Shown here one piece after another: positions 46,023-56,572 of a DNA stretch of 64,000 bases; position 1 is the stretch's first letter; the number at the start of each line of letters is the position of its first letter. The notes below the pieces were generated by a model. It was given only the letters and a program-made list of their open reading frames with translations. It was not told where the DNA came from and ran no database searches. The position numbers and the translations under genes were made by a program. The stretch lies in NCBI RefSeq assembly GCF_016862195.1, contig NZ_BOMM01000022.1:230052-294051 (forward strand). The letters are read 5' to 3'. Source of the DNA: Paractinoplanes ferrugineus (GTDB lineage: Bacteria; Actinomycetota; Actinomycetes; Mycobacteriales; Micromonosporaceae).

Positions 46023-49000
46023 GTGGTTACCAAACGGCCCGCTCGGGGGCGCCGACTGGCCGTGCTGGCGCTAGTGGCGGTTCTTCTGGCTCTGGTGCTG
46101 CAGCCGACTTCCGCATCGGCGGCCACGCAGACGACGACGGCGCAGTTCCTCTCCGGCAGCATTCGCGTGCTCAACCTGCCCGGCATCGACCTGGGGTTGC
46201 TGAACCCCGGCAAGAGCTGGACCACCGGCGGGAACACCGCGTCGTCGAGCTTGGTGAACGCGAACCTGACCGGCATCGGCAGCAGCGTCCTCAACCTCGG
46301 GGCCGTCTCCGAACTGGCCGGGCCGGTCACCGGCGGTGGCCGGGCGGAGGCCAAGACGGCCGGGGTGACCCTGCTCGGCAGCGGCGGCATCACCACCGGC
46401 CCGATCACCGCCGGCTGCCGGATGACCAATCAGGACATCACGCCCACCGTCGAGATCGCCAACCTGCAGCTCGGGGGCAAACCGGTGGCCGCCGTCACCG
46501 GGCAGACCGGCATCGACGTTCCCGGCATCGCCACGGTCGACGTGGGCAAGCGGACCGCGACCTACTCCGGCGGCGTGCTCACCTACACCGTCAAGGCGCT
46601 GGACGTCACGCTCCTGCAGGGCGCCCTGGGTCTGGTCGCCAACAGTGCGCTGACCCTCGGCAAGGCGACCTGCGCCGGCACTGTCCAGTTCGGCGCGACC
46701 TCGGTGTCCGGGACGACGCTGGCACCCGGCGAGTCGGGCACCCCGACCGTCACCGTCACCAACGTCGGTGACGTGGCCGCGCCCAACACCACCATCACGA
46801 TCCCGCTGCCGGCCGACCCGTCGCTGTACGCCCTCGGCGCGGCGACCGTCACCGGCGGTGGGCCCGACACCAAGTGCGTCGCCGACTCGGCCGCGCTGAA
46901 GTGCACCGGCGTGACCGTGCCCGGCAAGGGAAGTGTGCAGGTCAACCTGCCGGTCACGCTCGTCTCGTCGGCTCCGTCGGGGGCGGCGGCCTGGTCGACA
47001 AGTGGCATCGACGTGACGAGTGTGCCGGCGCCCGACTCGCCGGCTGTCAAGATCACCGCGACCGGTTCGGGCACGCTCGTCACCACCAAGAACCGGGCCA
47101 GCACCGGGGGCTCGATCTCGGTCACCCCGAAGGTGCTCGCGGCCGGCAAGACCATCACCGGCACGGTCACGGTCGGCAACGACGGCCCGTCCGACGCCAG
47201 CGCCTCGGTGCTCATCCCGATCGACAACCTGCCGGCCGGGGTCAACGTCCTGTCCGCCACCGGGCCCGGCTCGACGTCGTGCACGGTCAACACCGGGGTC
47301 GACATCCGGTGCACCGGGGTGCCGATCACGGCCACGGGCACGGCGGCGATCAGTGTGCGTACCGAAGCAAGCGTCGCCGCGACGCCCGGCGCGACCGTCG
47401 CGCTCAGCGCGATCACCGCCAACCTCAACGGCACCACGGTCGGCGGCCAGGGCACGCTCTTCACGATCGACCGGCCGGACGTCAACCTCAACGGCGGCGT
47501 GGTGCTGCGCCCGGTCACCGCCACCCCGGGCGGCGCGCAGGTCACCGCGACCGTACGGGTCACCAACGCGGGCCAGGTCGACGCGTCGCCGACGACCATC
47601 ACGCTCCCGGCGCCGCCGGCCGGCTACACCATCGGGGCGGTCACCACCAACCAGGGCGGCACCTGCACCGCCGGCGCGGGCGGCATCACCTGCACCGACG
47701 TCATCGTCCCCGGCGGCGGCACGACAGTCGTCTCGATCCCGGTGAAGGTCGGTTCCGCCGTCACCGCCGACTGGATCGCGCCCGGCGGCACCCCGGTCAC
47801 CGCGTCGGCCGGCGGCACCCAGGGCACCCAGTCCGGCCCGATCGTGGCGCTGGCGCCCAGCTTCAACCTCAGCGTGGACGCCAACGCGCCGGCCGACGGC
47901 ACGGTGAGCCCCGGCGGCACCGCCACCATGCGGCTCGACGTCGCCAACCAGGGTCCGTCGAACGCGACGAACGCCTCGTTCGTCGTGATCGCCCCGGACG
48001 CCACCACGTTCGGCCCGCTGACCGGCACCGGCTGCGCCGCGATCAGCGGCTCCGCCACCCAGGCACGCTGCACGGTCAGCCTGACCGGAGGCGGCGCCAC
48101 CTCGCTGAGCCTGCCGCTCGTCGTCAACCCGCTGGCGAGCCCGGCGCTGCCGATCACCGGCGGCTGCGTCAGCCTCGACAACGACACGCTGTGCACCGGC
48201 CCGACCGACTCGGCGCTGCCGTCGTTCACCCTGCGCACGCCGCTCGCGAACCGGCTGAGCACCACCCTCGTCCCGACCGTGATCACCCCCGGCGGCACCG
48301 GCACCGGCCAGGTGCGGCTGACCTCGATCCAGGCCGAGACCGGCCTGAGCGTGACGATCCCGCTGAGCGGCCTGCCGACCGACTTCACCATCCAGTCGGT
48401 CACCGCCCCCGGGGCGGCCAACTGCACATTCAACACCAGCACCATCACGTGTACGGGCGTAGCGCTCGCCGCCAACACGCCCGGCACCATCGGTGTCGTG
48501 GTCGCCGCGAACTCCGGCGCCCAGCCGTTGCGCACCTGGACGCCGACCGTGACCGTCGCCGCCGGCACCGACCAGGCCAGCCGGATCGGGGCGCTGGCCG
48601 GCACCGGCACCGGCAACTACACCCTGGCGGCGTCGTTCATCGCGCCGCCGAGCGGTCAGACCGAGCCCGGCGGCACCGCCCCGTTGCAGGTGAAGGTCGA
48701 CAACAACGGCCCGTCCAACGCCGCCTCCGCCACGTTCACGGTCAAGGCGCCGACCGGCACGTCGTTCGCCTCGGTGCCCTCGAACTGCACCACTGTGGAC
48801 GCCACCGCGGCGGTGTGCACCAGGAGCCTGGCGGCCGGCGCCTCCACCGGGCCACTGTCCTTCCCGCTGGTCGTCGACCCGAACGCCAACCCCGACAACC
48901 CGGTGAGCGGCGGCTGCGTCGACCTCGACGGCATTCCGGGCTGCGGCCCCGGCGACGCGGCCATCCCGTCGTTCACCCTCAAGGTGCCGTTCGCGGCCAA

Positions 49001-52000
49001 GGCGATCGTCACCGTCGACCCGGCCACCGTCACCCCCGGCGACCTCGCCACCGCGGTCATCCACGTCAAGGCCGGGCACGGGGCACTCACCGGCGCGACC
49101 GTCACCGCGCCGACCGCCGGCCTCAACGGCCTGACCATCGATTCGGTACGCGGCCCGGCCGGCTCCACCTGCACCTCCGACGCGTCGCAGCTCCAGTGCA
49201 CCAATGTGGCCATCGCGGACGGCGCCACCGGTGACATCAGCGTGACGGTCAAAGCCCCCGCCGCCGGCACCCCCGGCACGACGTGGACGACCGGCATCAC
49301 GGTTGCGGCCGGCGGCGAGAGCGGCACCACCGCCGGCCGTACCGTCGCCACCATCGGGGTGGCCAGGCCGAAGCTGACCGCCGCGGTCGCCCTGGGCGCC
49401 GGTTCCGGGTCGTTGCTGCCCGGTCAGAGCACCTCGGTCGACGTGGCGGTGGGCAACCAGGGGCCGTCGGACGCCACCAACGCCACGTTCACCGTGCTCG
49501 CGCCGGCCGGTTCCGCGTTCACCGGCTCCGCCCCGGCCGGCTGCGTCTTCGCCGACGCCCGGAAGACCCGGGCCACCTGCACCGTCGCCAACCTGGCCGC
49601 CGGGCCCGGCAGCACGCCGTACAGCCTGCCGCTCAAGGTCGACCTCACCGCCAATCCGGGGCAGCCGCTGGTCGGTGGTTGCGTGGACCTCGACGGCGAC
49701 GGGGTCTGCACCGTCGCCGACGCCCCGATCCCGGCGCTGACCGTCGGCATCCCGGCCCAGCAGCGCATCACGGTGGCCGCCGTGCCGGCCTCGGTCACTC
49801 CGGGCCGGACCGCGAACGCGAAGATCACCGTGTCCTCGCCGCGGGCCGAGACCGGCCTCAAGGTCACCGTTCCGCTGGCGCTGCCGGCCGGGCTGACCGT
49901 CAACTCGGGGTCCTGGCCGGGCGGGCACAACTGCACCGTCAACGCCGGCGGCGACCTCGAGTGCGCCTCCCTCGACATCGCCGGGGCGGCCACCCCCACC
50001 GTGCTCACGGTTCCGGTCACCGCGGCGGCGTCGATGTCGCCGGCGGTCTGGACCGCGACCGGCCTCAAGGTCACCGACAGCACCGGCGACGTCGCCGTGG
50101 ACAGCGCCGTCCTCGCCGTCGTCGGTGCCGCCCAGACCTCGCTGAGCGCGGTCGTCAGCGTCCCGGTGTCGACCACCGACGCCGGCTCCACCGCCAACGT
50201 GAACATCACCGTCCACAACGGCGGCCCGTCCGACGCCACCAACGCGGTCGTCACCGTCGACGCCCCGGTCGGCACCACCTTCGGCAGCCTTGCCGGAACT
50301 CCCTGCCTCGCCACCACCAGCACCCTGGCCACCTGCCAGGTGACCGCGGCGGTCAACGGCGCCGACGGCTTCACCCTGCCGGTGCGGGTGCCGGCCAACG
50401 CGGACGTGACCACGCCGCTGACCGGCGGCTGCGTGAACCTCGACGGGGTGCCCGGCTGCGGCGGCCCCGACGAGCAGCCGATCGGTCCGATACACCTCAC
50501 CGTCGGGCTGGACCGCCGGGTCGCGATCGCCGCCGTGCCCGCCGTCGTCCCCCCGGGCGGCACCGCCGACGCCAAGGTGCGCATCACCGCCACCTACGAC
50601 AACCTCACCGGCGTCACGGTCAAGGTGCCGCTCGCCGACCTGCCGGCCGCCCTGCACGCGACGGCCGACTGGAACGGCACCCCGTGCAACCCGGCCGGCG
50701 GCCAACTGGTCTGCACCGGCCTGACCGTCAACCGGGGCGCCACCCAGGACGTGCTGGTGCACCTGACCGCCGACGCGAACGCGGTGCCGGACACCACCTG
50801 GACCGCCACCGGGATCAGCGTCGACGACGGCGGGGCGGCGATCACCGCCACCCGGCTGCTGGCCACCGCCGGCTCCCGGCAGTACGCGCTCGGCGCGTCG
50901 ATCGCCGCGGTCACCCCGGTCACGCCGGGGCAGATCGCCACGCTCCCGGTCACCGCCGTCAACCTGGGTCCGTCCGATGCGGTGAACGCGTCGTTCACCG
51001 TCGTCGCCCCGGCCGGGGCCGGCTTCGACGCGACCCAGCCGGCTGGGTGCACGAGCACCACGCCGTACACGACGGTGAGCTGCCCGGCCGGCAGCCTGGC
51101 CGCCGGTGCGAGCACCGGTGTCTACCAACTGAAACTGAAGGTCGACAGCACCGCCGACCCGGCCACCCCGCTGACCGGTGGCTGCTTCGACGGCGACAAC
51201 GACGGCCGCTGCACGAGCATCGCCGCGCCGCCCGACGTGAAGCTGCCCGACATCGCCCTGGCGGTGCCGTTCGCCCAGCAGGTCTCGGTGACCTCGAGCC
51301 CGTTCACGCCGGTCGACCCGACCCAGGTCAGCACCGGCGCCCCGACGGTCACGATCGCCACCAGCGGGGATCAGAACCTGCACGTGACCATCCCGCTGAC
51401 CGGCCTGCCGGCGCACCTCGGACTCGACGGCAACACGCCGCCCGGGGCCACGGCCGGCGGCATCTGCGTCGTCGACCCGGGCGTCGACGTCGACTGCACC
51501 GGCATCGCGAACACCGGTGGGCCCGGCGGAACGGCCACGATCACGGTTCCGGTCGAGGTGGGGGCGAACACGCCGGCCACCGAGGTGTGGAACCCGACGA
51601 TCGTGATCAGCAACGGCACCGACACGGTGAGCGCGCCGGTCGTGATCGCCCGCGGCGACACCCCCACCTACACCCTGCACGCCTCGTTCGACACCGGTGC
51701 CGCCGACGACACCCTGCCCGGCGGCACCGCCCGGCTGGGCATCCTGCTCACCAACTCGGGCAGCGACGTCAGCAACGCCCCGGTCATCGTCCAGGCGCCC
51801 ACCGGCACCACCTTCGGCACGCCCACCGGACTGCCCTGCACCCGCGCCACGCCGATCCTGCTCACCTGCCAGGCCACCGTCACCACCGCCAACTCGCCGG
51901 TGACCTGGACCGTCCCGGTGCTGGTGCCGGCGGCCACGGTGCCGGGGGCCACGATCGGCGGCGGCTGCGTCGACCTCGACGGCGACGGCGGCTGCGACAC

Positions 52001-55000
52001 CACGATCGCCAGCTTCACCGCCGGCCGGCCGCTGACCAGCGTGCTCGGCACCGGTGGCACCGGGGCCACCGTCACCCCCGGCGGCACCGGCACCGGCACC
52101 GTCACGCTCAGCACGACCGACAACCGGACCGGCCTCACCGTGGCCGTGGACACCACCACCGGCCTGCCGAGCGGCCTGCACGTCACCGGGGTCAGCCTGG
52201 GCGGCAGCTCCTGCCCGGTCGACGGCGGCGGGGTCGCCCGCTGTCCCGGCACCACCGGCACCCCCGCGACGCTCACCTTCGCGATGTCCGCCGACCCGGA
52301 CGCCCAGCCCGGCGACACGTGGTCGCCGGCGATCACGGTCACCAAGGGCGCCGAGACCGCTGTCCTGCGGCGGGTGGCGGCCACCGTCGGGGCGGCCGTC
52401 ACCGCGCTGCGGGTCGACGTCGACGTCCCCGGCAGCGGCGTCGTCCTGCCCGGCGACACCGCGTACCTGCTGGTGACGATGACCAACAACGGCCCGTCGG
52501 CGATGCCCGGCGCGCACGCGCGGTTCAAGGCCCCGGACGGTACGACGTTCGCCGCCCTCGACGCGCCCGCCTCCGACTACTGCACCGCGCTGTCCGCCAC
52601 GGTCGTCAGCTGCACCACCGACCTCGGCGTCGGCGCCAAGTCGTTCGTTCTCGGCGTGGACACCCCGGCCACCGCGACCGCCGGTGGCACCCTCAGCGGC
52701 GGCTGTTACGACCGGAACGAGGACGGCCTCTGCGACGACCCGGCCGACGAGGCGTTCGCCGGCATCACCCTCGGCAAGCCGTTCGCCGTGCAGGCCGTGC
52801 TCACGGTGGAGGGCGGCACGGTGGCGCCGGGCGCGACCGGCACCGGCTACCTCACCCTGACCGCCGACCGCGCGTTGTCGGGGCTGCGGCTCGACGTCGC
52901 GTACGACGAACTGCCGTCCTCGCTGACCGTGACCGCCGCGTCCACGCCGGCCGGCCGCTGCACCGTGGCCGGCCAGCTCACCTGCACCGGCCTGCGGGTC
53001 GACCAGGCCGGCACCGCCCGCCTGGTGACGGTCTCGGTGCGGGCGTCCGCGTCGGCCCCGGTCGCCACCACGTGGACGCCGGCCCGGATGACCCTGTCCA
53101 ACCCGGCCGGGGACACCAGCGTGACCACCGGCACCGTGATGACCACGACGGCCGCGACGCCCGGCCTGCATTACACCCTCACCGCGCCGTCCGGCCCGGT
53201 GCGGCCCGGCGATGAGCCCGCCGTCGCCCTGACGGTCACCAACACCGGCCCGTCCGACGCGACCGGGGTGGTCGCCCGGGTACGGGCCCCGGCCGGCACC
53301 ACGTTCGCCGCCCTGGACCCGGTCACGGCCTCCGCCTGCGCACCGGTCGGCCTCACCTCCACCCTGCTCGACTGCGCGTTCAACCTGGCCGTCGGCGGCA
53401 CACCGAAGAACTGGGCGCTGCCGGTACGGATCCCGTCGAACGCCGATCCCGGCTCGGTGGTCACCGGCGGCTGCGCCGACCTCGACCGGGACAGCGCCTG
53501 CACCGACCCGCCCGACGAACTGATCCCCGACCTGCACCTGACACCGACCCTCGACCAGGCCCTCACCCTCACCGGCTCGGACACGTCGATCAGCCCCGGC
53601 ACCTCGGCCCGCGCCCTGGTGCGGATCACCTCGACCCGGAACGCCGCCGGCCTGACCGTGACGATCCCGCTCGCCACCCTGCCCGCCGGGCTGAGCGTGC
53701 CGACCGGCCCGGCCGCCGCCACCTCGACCGCGGCCACCGGCTGCACCGTCAATGCCACCGCCGTGACCTGCACCGGCGTCAGCCTCGTGGCCGGCGTCCC
53801 GGCGGTCGTCGGGATCACCGTCACGGCCCGCGACACCGCGACCCCGAACATCGAGTGGAAGCCGACGGTCACGATCACCGGGGCCGGCGACTCGGTCACC
53901 CGCCCGCCGCTGCTGGTCGCCCATGTCGGCCCGTCGAACGTCAGCGTCAAGGTGACCGCGGCGCCGCCCGCGACCGGCACCCTCAAGCCCGGCGACACCG
54001 GTCAGGTCGTGGTGACCGCGGTCAACAGCGGAACCTCGTACGCCTCCGGCCTGAACTATTCGATCAAGGCGCCCGCGCACACCACCTTCGTGGCGCCCAC
54101 CGGCACGACCGCGAGTTTCTGCCGGCTCACCACCTCGACCCGGGTGGACTGCACCCTGGCCGTCGGGGGCAACGGCGTCAACCGGTTCAACCTGGGCCTG
54201 ACGGTCGACCCCGGCGCCGACGCGAACGCCACCGTCTCCGGCGGCTGCGTGGACGCCGACGGGGACGGCGCCTGCACCGGCCCGGCCGACTCGCCGATCG
54301 CCGGCTTCAAGCTCTACGCCCCGATCTCCGGCGACAGCGTCACGGTCAGCGGTACGACGGTGTCGGTCACGCCCGGCCTGAGCGGCACCGGCTCGATCCG
54401 GATCACGTCGGTGTCGGCGATCGCGTCGGCCACCGTGACGATCCCGTTGAGCACGCTGCCGGCCGGCTTCAAGGCCACCGGAGCGATCGGCCCGACCGGT
54501 TCCGTGTGCACGCCGAGCGCCACCCGGATCCAGTGCACCTCGGTCGCGCTCGCGGCCGGCGCCACCACCACGATCGCGGTCGTGACCACGGTCGCCGCCG
54601 GGGTCGCGCCCGGCACGATCTGGGCCGCCACCGGCATCACGGTGGCGGCCGGTCCGGACACGGTGAGCGGCACCGCCGACCTGATCCTGGCCGGCCCCCG
54701 CTCGGCCAGGGTCACGTTCAGCGTGGCCGGGCCGGAGGGCACGGTGGCGCCGGGGGAGACGACCTCGCTCACCGTCACCGGCGTCAACAGCGGCCCGTCG
54801 TACGCGGTGAACAGCACCGCCACCGTCAACGCCCCGACCAACGCCACCTTCGGCCCGCTCACCGGCGTCACCGCATCCGCCTGCCGGGTCGTCACGACCA
54901 CCCAGCTGAGCTGCACGTACACCCTGGAAGCCGGCAACACGCTGACCTGGACGCTGCCGCTGAAGGTGTCGCCGACGGCCAGGACCGGGGACAAGGTCGC

Positions 55001-56567
55001 CAACGGCTGCGTCTCGGCCGACGGCGACACCAGGTGCGGCGGCAGTCAGGACGTCGACACCGGGCAGACGCCGGTGGCCGAACCGCTGGCCACCAACGGC
55101 TCGCTCAGCCTGGGCGGCGCCGTCGTCGGGCCGGGCTCGACCGGTACCGCCACCATCACGCTGTCGGCCACCGCCGACTACACCGATCTGGTGCTGACGG
55201 TGCCGATGGACGACCTGCCGGCCGGCTTCACCGTCAACTCGGCCGCCCTCGGCCCGGACTCCTGCACGGTCGGCTCCGGCAGCATCGTCTGCTCCGGGGT
55301 GGCGCTCACCGCCGGCACGACCCGCAGCCTGCGGCTGTCGGTCACGGTCTCGCCGTCGATCTCCACCGCCATCGTCTGGCGCGCCACCGGCGTCACCCTG
55401 GTGCCGGCCGGCGACCCCGCCGACAAGCTCACCTCGTCGGGCATCCTGATCAGCACCACCCCGATCCAGTACGCGGTGACCGTCTCGACCGGCGCGGTGT
55501 CGGTGAGCGCGCCGCGGCCGGGTGAGACCACGATCCTGCCGCTGACCGTGAGCAACGCCGGGCCGGGCGACGCCGACCCCTACCCGGTGACGATCGTGAT
55601 CCCGGACGGAGCGAGCCACGGCACCCTGCCGGCCGGCTGCACCGAGGGCGACAGCGCCCGGATCGTGGTCTGCCAGGTCTCGCTGAAGGCCGGGGACTCG
55701 GCCGGCATCAGCCTGCCGCTGGTCGTCGACGCGGGCATCGAGCCCGGCACCGTGGTCACCGGCGGCTGCGTCGACCAGGCCCTGAGCACCGGTACGCCGA
55801 CGTTCGACTACACCTGCGGCGGCACTGCCGACGTGGCGATCCCGAGGTTCACGGTCGGCCGGTACGACGTGGACCTGAGTATCACCTACGGCGGCGGGGC
55901 CGTCCCGGTGGCCGCCAACAGCCGGCCGGTGGTGCGGATCCCGTACGTCAACGCCGGCACCACCACCGCCGCGGACGTGAGCTTCACCGTCGAGCCGCCG
56001 CCCGGGGTCTGGATCGCCAAGGCCGAGATCCTGCTGGACGGCTCGGCGACCCAGCGGGCCGCCCGGATCCGGGACCGGGCCAAGAAGGTGGTGGCTCGGT
56101 CCACTGTCGAGGCGACCTGCACCAAGGTCACCACCGGCGACGCCAACGACGTCGCCTGCGCCGCCCCCAACGCCGCCGCCGACAGCGGCAGCGAACTGTG
56201 GCTGACCCTGATGCTCGGCGCCGGGGTCGAGGCCGGCACCCACGCGATGACCGTCACCGTCACCACGACCAGCGCCGACGGCCTGGCCACCAACAACACC
56301 GTCGACGTGCCGCTGGTGCTGACCGCCCAGGACACCGACAGCGGCAACGGCGGCAACGGGGGCAACGGCGGCCTGCCGACCACCGGCGCCGACGTGGCCC
56401 GGCTCGGTCTGCTGTCGGCGATCCTCGTCGCGTTCGGCCTGGTGCTGCTCGCCGGTGCCCGGCCGGCCCGACTCCGGCCGGCGGCCGCGGCCGTACGCCG
56501 GCGCGCCTCCCGCAGGCCGCGTCATGCGCGACCGACCTTCCTCCGCCGGGTTTTCCGTAAGGAGTAA
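46023..56567 (+). CDS. giant LPXTG-anchored Ig-like repeat surface protein, 3,514 aa
   Basis: Secreted cell-surface protein. Signal peptide (KRPARGRRLAVLALVAVLLA, cleavage after SASAA), then an N-terminal region (about 35-610) with a non-repeat head (QTTTAQFLSGSIRVLN) and three or four Ig-like modules. Residues about 614-3,275 are eleven units of about 253 residues, each two beta-sandwich modules: one with NxGPSDATNAxFxVxAPxGT and ending in GGCVDLDGDGxC, the other with VTPGGTGTGxVxL and VTIPLSxLPAGL. After a last domain there is a sorting signal: LPTTG near 3,451, a hydrophobic helix (LGLLSAILVAFGLVLLAG) and a long Arg-rich tail. No sortase gene is in the window. Likely adhesin or stalk; role unknown. 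GTG start lacks a clear ribosome site. The next gene follows after 5 bp. Confidence 0.9.
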   Translation: MVTKRPARGRRLAVLALVAVLLALVLQPTSASAATQTTTAQFLSGSIRVLNLPGIDLGLLNPGKSWTTGGNTASSSLVNANLTGIGSSVLNLGAVSELAGPVTGGGRAEAKTAGVTLLGSGGITTGPITAGCRMTNQDITPTVEIANLQLGGKPVAAVTGQTGIDVPGIATVDVGKRTATYSGGVLTYTVKALDVTLLQGALGLVANSALTLGKATCAGTVQFGATSVSGTTLAPGESGTPTVTVTNVGDVAAPNTTITIPLPADPSLYALGAATVTGGGPDTKCVADSAALKCTGVTVPGKGSVQVNLPVTLVSSAPSGAAAWSTSGIDVTSVPAPDSPAVKITATGSGTLVTTKNRASTGGSISVTPKVLAAGKTITGTVTVGNDGPSDASASVLIPIDNLPAGVNVLSATGPGSTSCTVNTGVDIRCTGVPITATGTAAISVRTEASVAATPGATVALSAITANLNGTTVGGQGTLFTIDRPDVNLNGGVVLRPVTATPGGAQVTATVRVTNAGQVDASPTTITLPAPPAGYTIGAVTTNQGGTCTAGAGGITCTDVIVPGGGTTVVSIPVKVGSAVTADWIAPGGTPVTASAGGTQGTQSGPIVALAPSFNLSVDANAPADGTVSPGGTATMRLDVANQGPSNATNASFVVIAPDATTFGPLTGTGCAAISGSATQARCTVSLTGGGATSLSLPLVVNPLASPALPITGGCVSLDNDTLCTGPTDSALPSFTLRTPLANRLSTTLVPTVITPGGTGTGQVRLTSIQAETGLSVTIPLSGLPTDFTIQSVTAPGAANCTFNTSTITCTGVALAANTPGTIGVVVAANSGAQPLRTWTPTVTVAAGTDQASRIGALAGTGTGNYTLAASFIAPPSGQTEPGGTAPLQVKVDNNGPSNAASATFTVKAPTGTSFASVPSNCTTVDATAAVCTRSLAAGASTGPLSFPLVVDPNANPDNPVSGGCVDLDGIPGCGPGDAAIPSFTLKVPFAAKAIVTVDPATVTPGDLATAVIHVKAGHGALTGATVTAPTAGLNGLTIDSVRGPAGSTCTSDASQLQCTNVAIADGATGDISVTVKAPAAGTPGTTWTTGITVAAGGESGTTAGRTVATIGVARPKLTAAVALGAGSGSLLPGQSTSVDVAVGNQGPSDATNATFTVLAPAGSAFTGSAPAGCVFADARKTRATCTVANLAAGPGSTPYSLPLKVDLTANPGQPLVGGCVDLDGDGVCTVADAPIPALTVGIPAQQRITVAAVPASVTPGRTANAKITVSSPRAETGLKVTVPLALPAGLTVNSGSWPGGHNCTVNAGGDLECASLDIAGAATPTVLTVPVTAAASMSPAVWTATGLKVTDSTGDVAVDSAVLAVVGAAQTSLSAVVSVPVSTTDAGSTANVNITVHNGGPSDATNAVVTVDAPVGTTFGSLAGTPCLATTSTLATCQVTAAVNGADGFTLPVRVPANADVTTPLTGGCVNLDGVPGCGGPDEQPIGPIHLTVGLDRRVAIAAVPAVVPPGGTADAKVRITATYDNLTGVTVKVPLADLPAALHATADWNGTPCNPAGGQLVCTGLTVNRGATQDVLVHLTADANAVPDTTWTATGISVDDGGAAITATRLLATAGSRQYALGASIAAVTPVTPGQIATLPVTAVNLGPSDAVNASFTVVAPAGAGFDATQPAGCTSTTPYTTVSCPAGSLAAGASTGVYQLKLKVDSTADPATPLTGGCFDGDNDGRCTSIAAPPDVKLPDIALAVPFAQQVSVTSSPFTPVDPTQVSTGAPTVTIATSGDQNLHVTIPLTGLPAHLGLDGNTPPGATAGGICVVDPGVDVDCTGIANTGGPGGTATITVPVEVGANTPATEVWNPTIVISNGTDTVSAPVVIARGDTPTYTLHASFDTGAADDTLPGGTARLGILLTNSGSDVSNAPVIVQAPTGTTFGTPTGLPCTRATPILLTCQATVTTANSPVTWTVPVLVPAATVPGATIGGGCVDLDGDGGCDTTIASFTAGRPLTSVLGTGGTGATVTPGGTGTGTVTLSTTDNRTGLTVAVDTTTGLPSGLHVTGVSLGGSSCPVDGGGVARCPGTTGTPATLTFAMSADPDAQPGDTWSPAITVTKGAETAVLRRVAATVGAAVTALRVDVDVPGSGVVLPGDTAYLLVTMTNNGPSAMPGAHARFKAPDGTTFAALDAPASDYCTALSATVVSCTTDLGVGAKSFVLGVDTPATATAGGTLSGGCYDRNEDGLCDDPADEAFAGITLGKPFAVQAVLTVEGGTVAPGATGTGYLTLTADRALSGLRLDVAYDELPSSLTVTAASTPAGRCTVAGQLTCTGLRVDQAGTARLVTVSVRASASAPVATTWTPARMTLSNPAGDTSVTTGTVMTTTAATPGLHYTLTAPSGPVRPGDEPAVALTVTNTGPSDATGVVARVRAPAGTTFAALDPVTASACAPVGLTSTLLDCAFNLAVGGTPKNWALPVRIPSNADPGSVVTGGCADLDRDSACTDPPDELIPDLHLTPTLDQALTLTGSDTSISPGTSARALVRITSTRNAAGLTVTIPLATLPAGLSVPTGPAAATSTAATGCTVNATAVTCTGVSLVAGVPAVVGITVTARDTATPNIEWKPTVTITGAGDSVTRPPLLVAHVGPSNVSVKVTAAPPATGTLKPGDTGQVVVTAVNSGTSYASGLNYSIKAPAHTTFVAPTGTTASFCRLTTSTRVDCTLAVGGNGVNRFNLGLTVDPGADANATVSGGCVDADGDGACTGPADSPIAGFKLYAPISGDSVTVSGTTVSVTPGLSGTGSIRITSVSAIASATVTIPLSTLPAGFKATGAIGPTGSVCTPSATRIQCTSVALAAGATTTIAVVTTVAAGVAPGTIWAATGITVAAGPDTVSGTADLILAGPRSARVTFSVAGPEGTVAPGETTSLTVTGVNSGPSYAVNSTATVNAPTNATFGPLTGVTASACRVVTTTQLSCTYTLEAGNTLTWTLPLKVSPTARTGDKVANGCVSADGDTRCGGSQDVDTGQTPVAEPLATNGSLSLGGAVVGPGSTGTATITLSATADYTDLVLTVPMDDLPAGFTVNSAALGPDSCTVGSGSIVCSGVALTAGTTRSLRLSVTVSPSISTAIVWRATGVTLVPAGDPADKLTSSGILISTTPIQYAVTVSTGAVSVSAPRPGETTILPLTVSNAGPGDADPYPVTIVIPDGASHGTLPAGCTEGDSARIVVCQVSLKAGDSAGISLPLVVDAGIEPGTVVTGGCVDQALSTGTPTFDYTCGGTADVAIPRFTVGRYDVDLSITYGGGAVPVAANSRPVVRIPYVNAGTTTAADVSFTVEPPPGVWIAKAEILLDGSATQRAARIRDRAKKVVARSTVEATCTKVTTGDANDVACAAPNAAADSGSELWLTLMLGAGVEAGTHAMTVTVTTTSADGLATNNTVDVPLVLTAQDTDSGNGGNGGNGGLPTTGADVARLGLLSAILVAFGLVLLAGARPARLRPAAAAVRRRASRRPRHARPTFLRRVFRKE
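47862..55857 (+). repeat. eleven tandem units of about 760 bp in the giant protein gene
   Basis: The conserved GGC-Cys landmark codon occurs at 48165, 48915, 49680, 50430, 51183, 51966, 52704, 53472, 54246, 55008 and 55767. Spacing is 738-783 bp, always a multiple of three, average 760. Units are diverged at DNA level but keep the same two-domain plan, Cys positions and a DxDGDGxC-like acidic loop. Confidence 0.9.
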
Positions 56568-56572
56568 ATGAC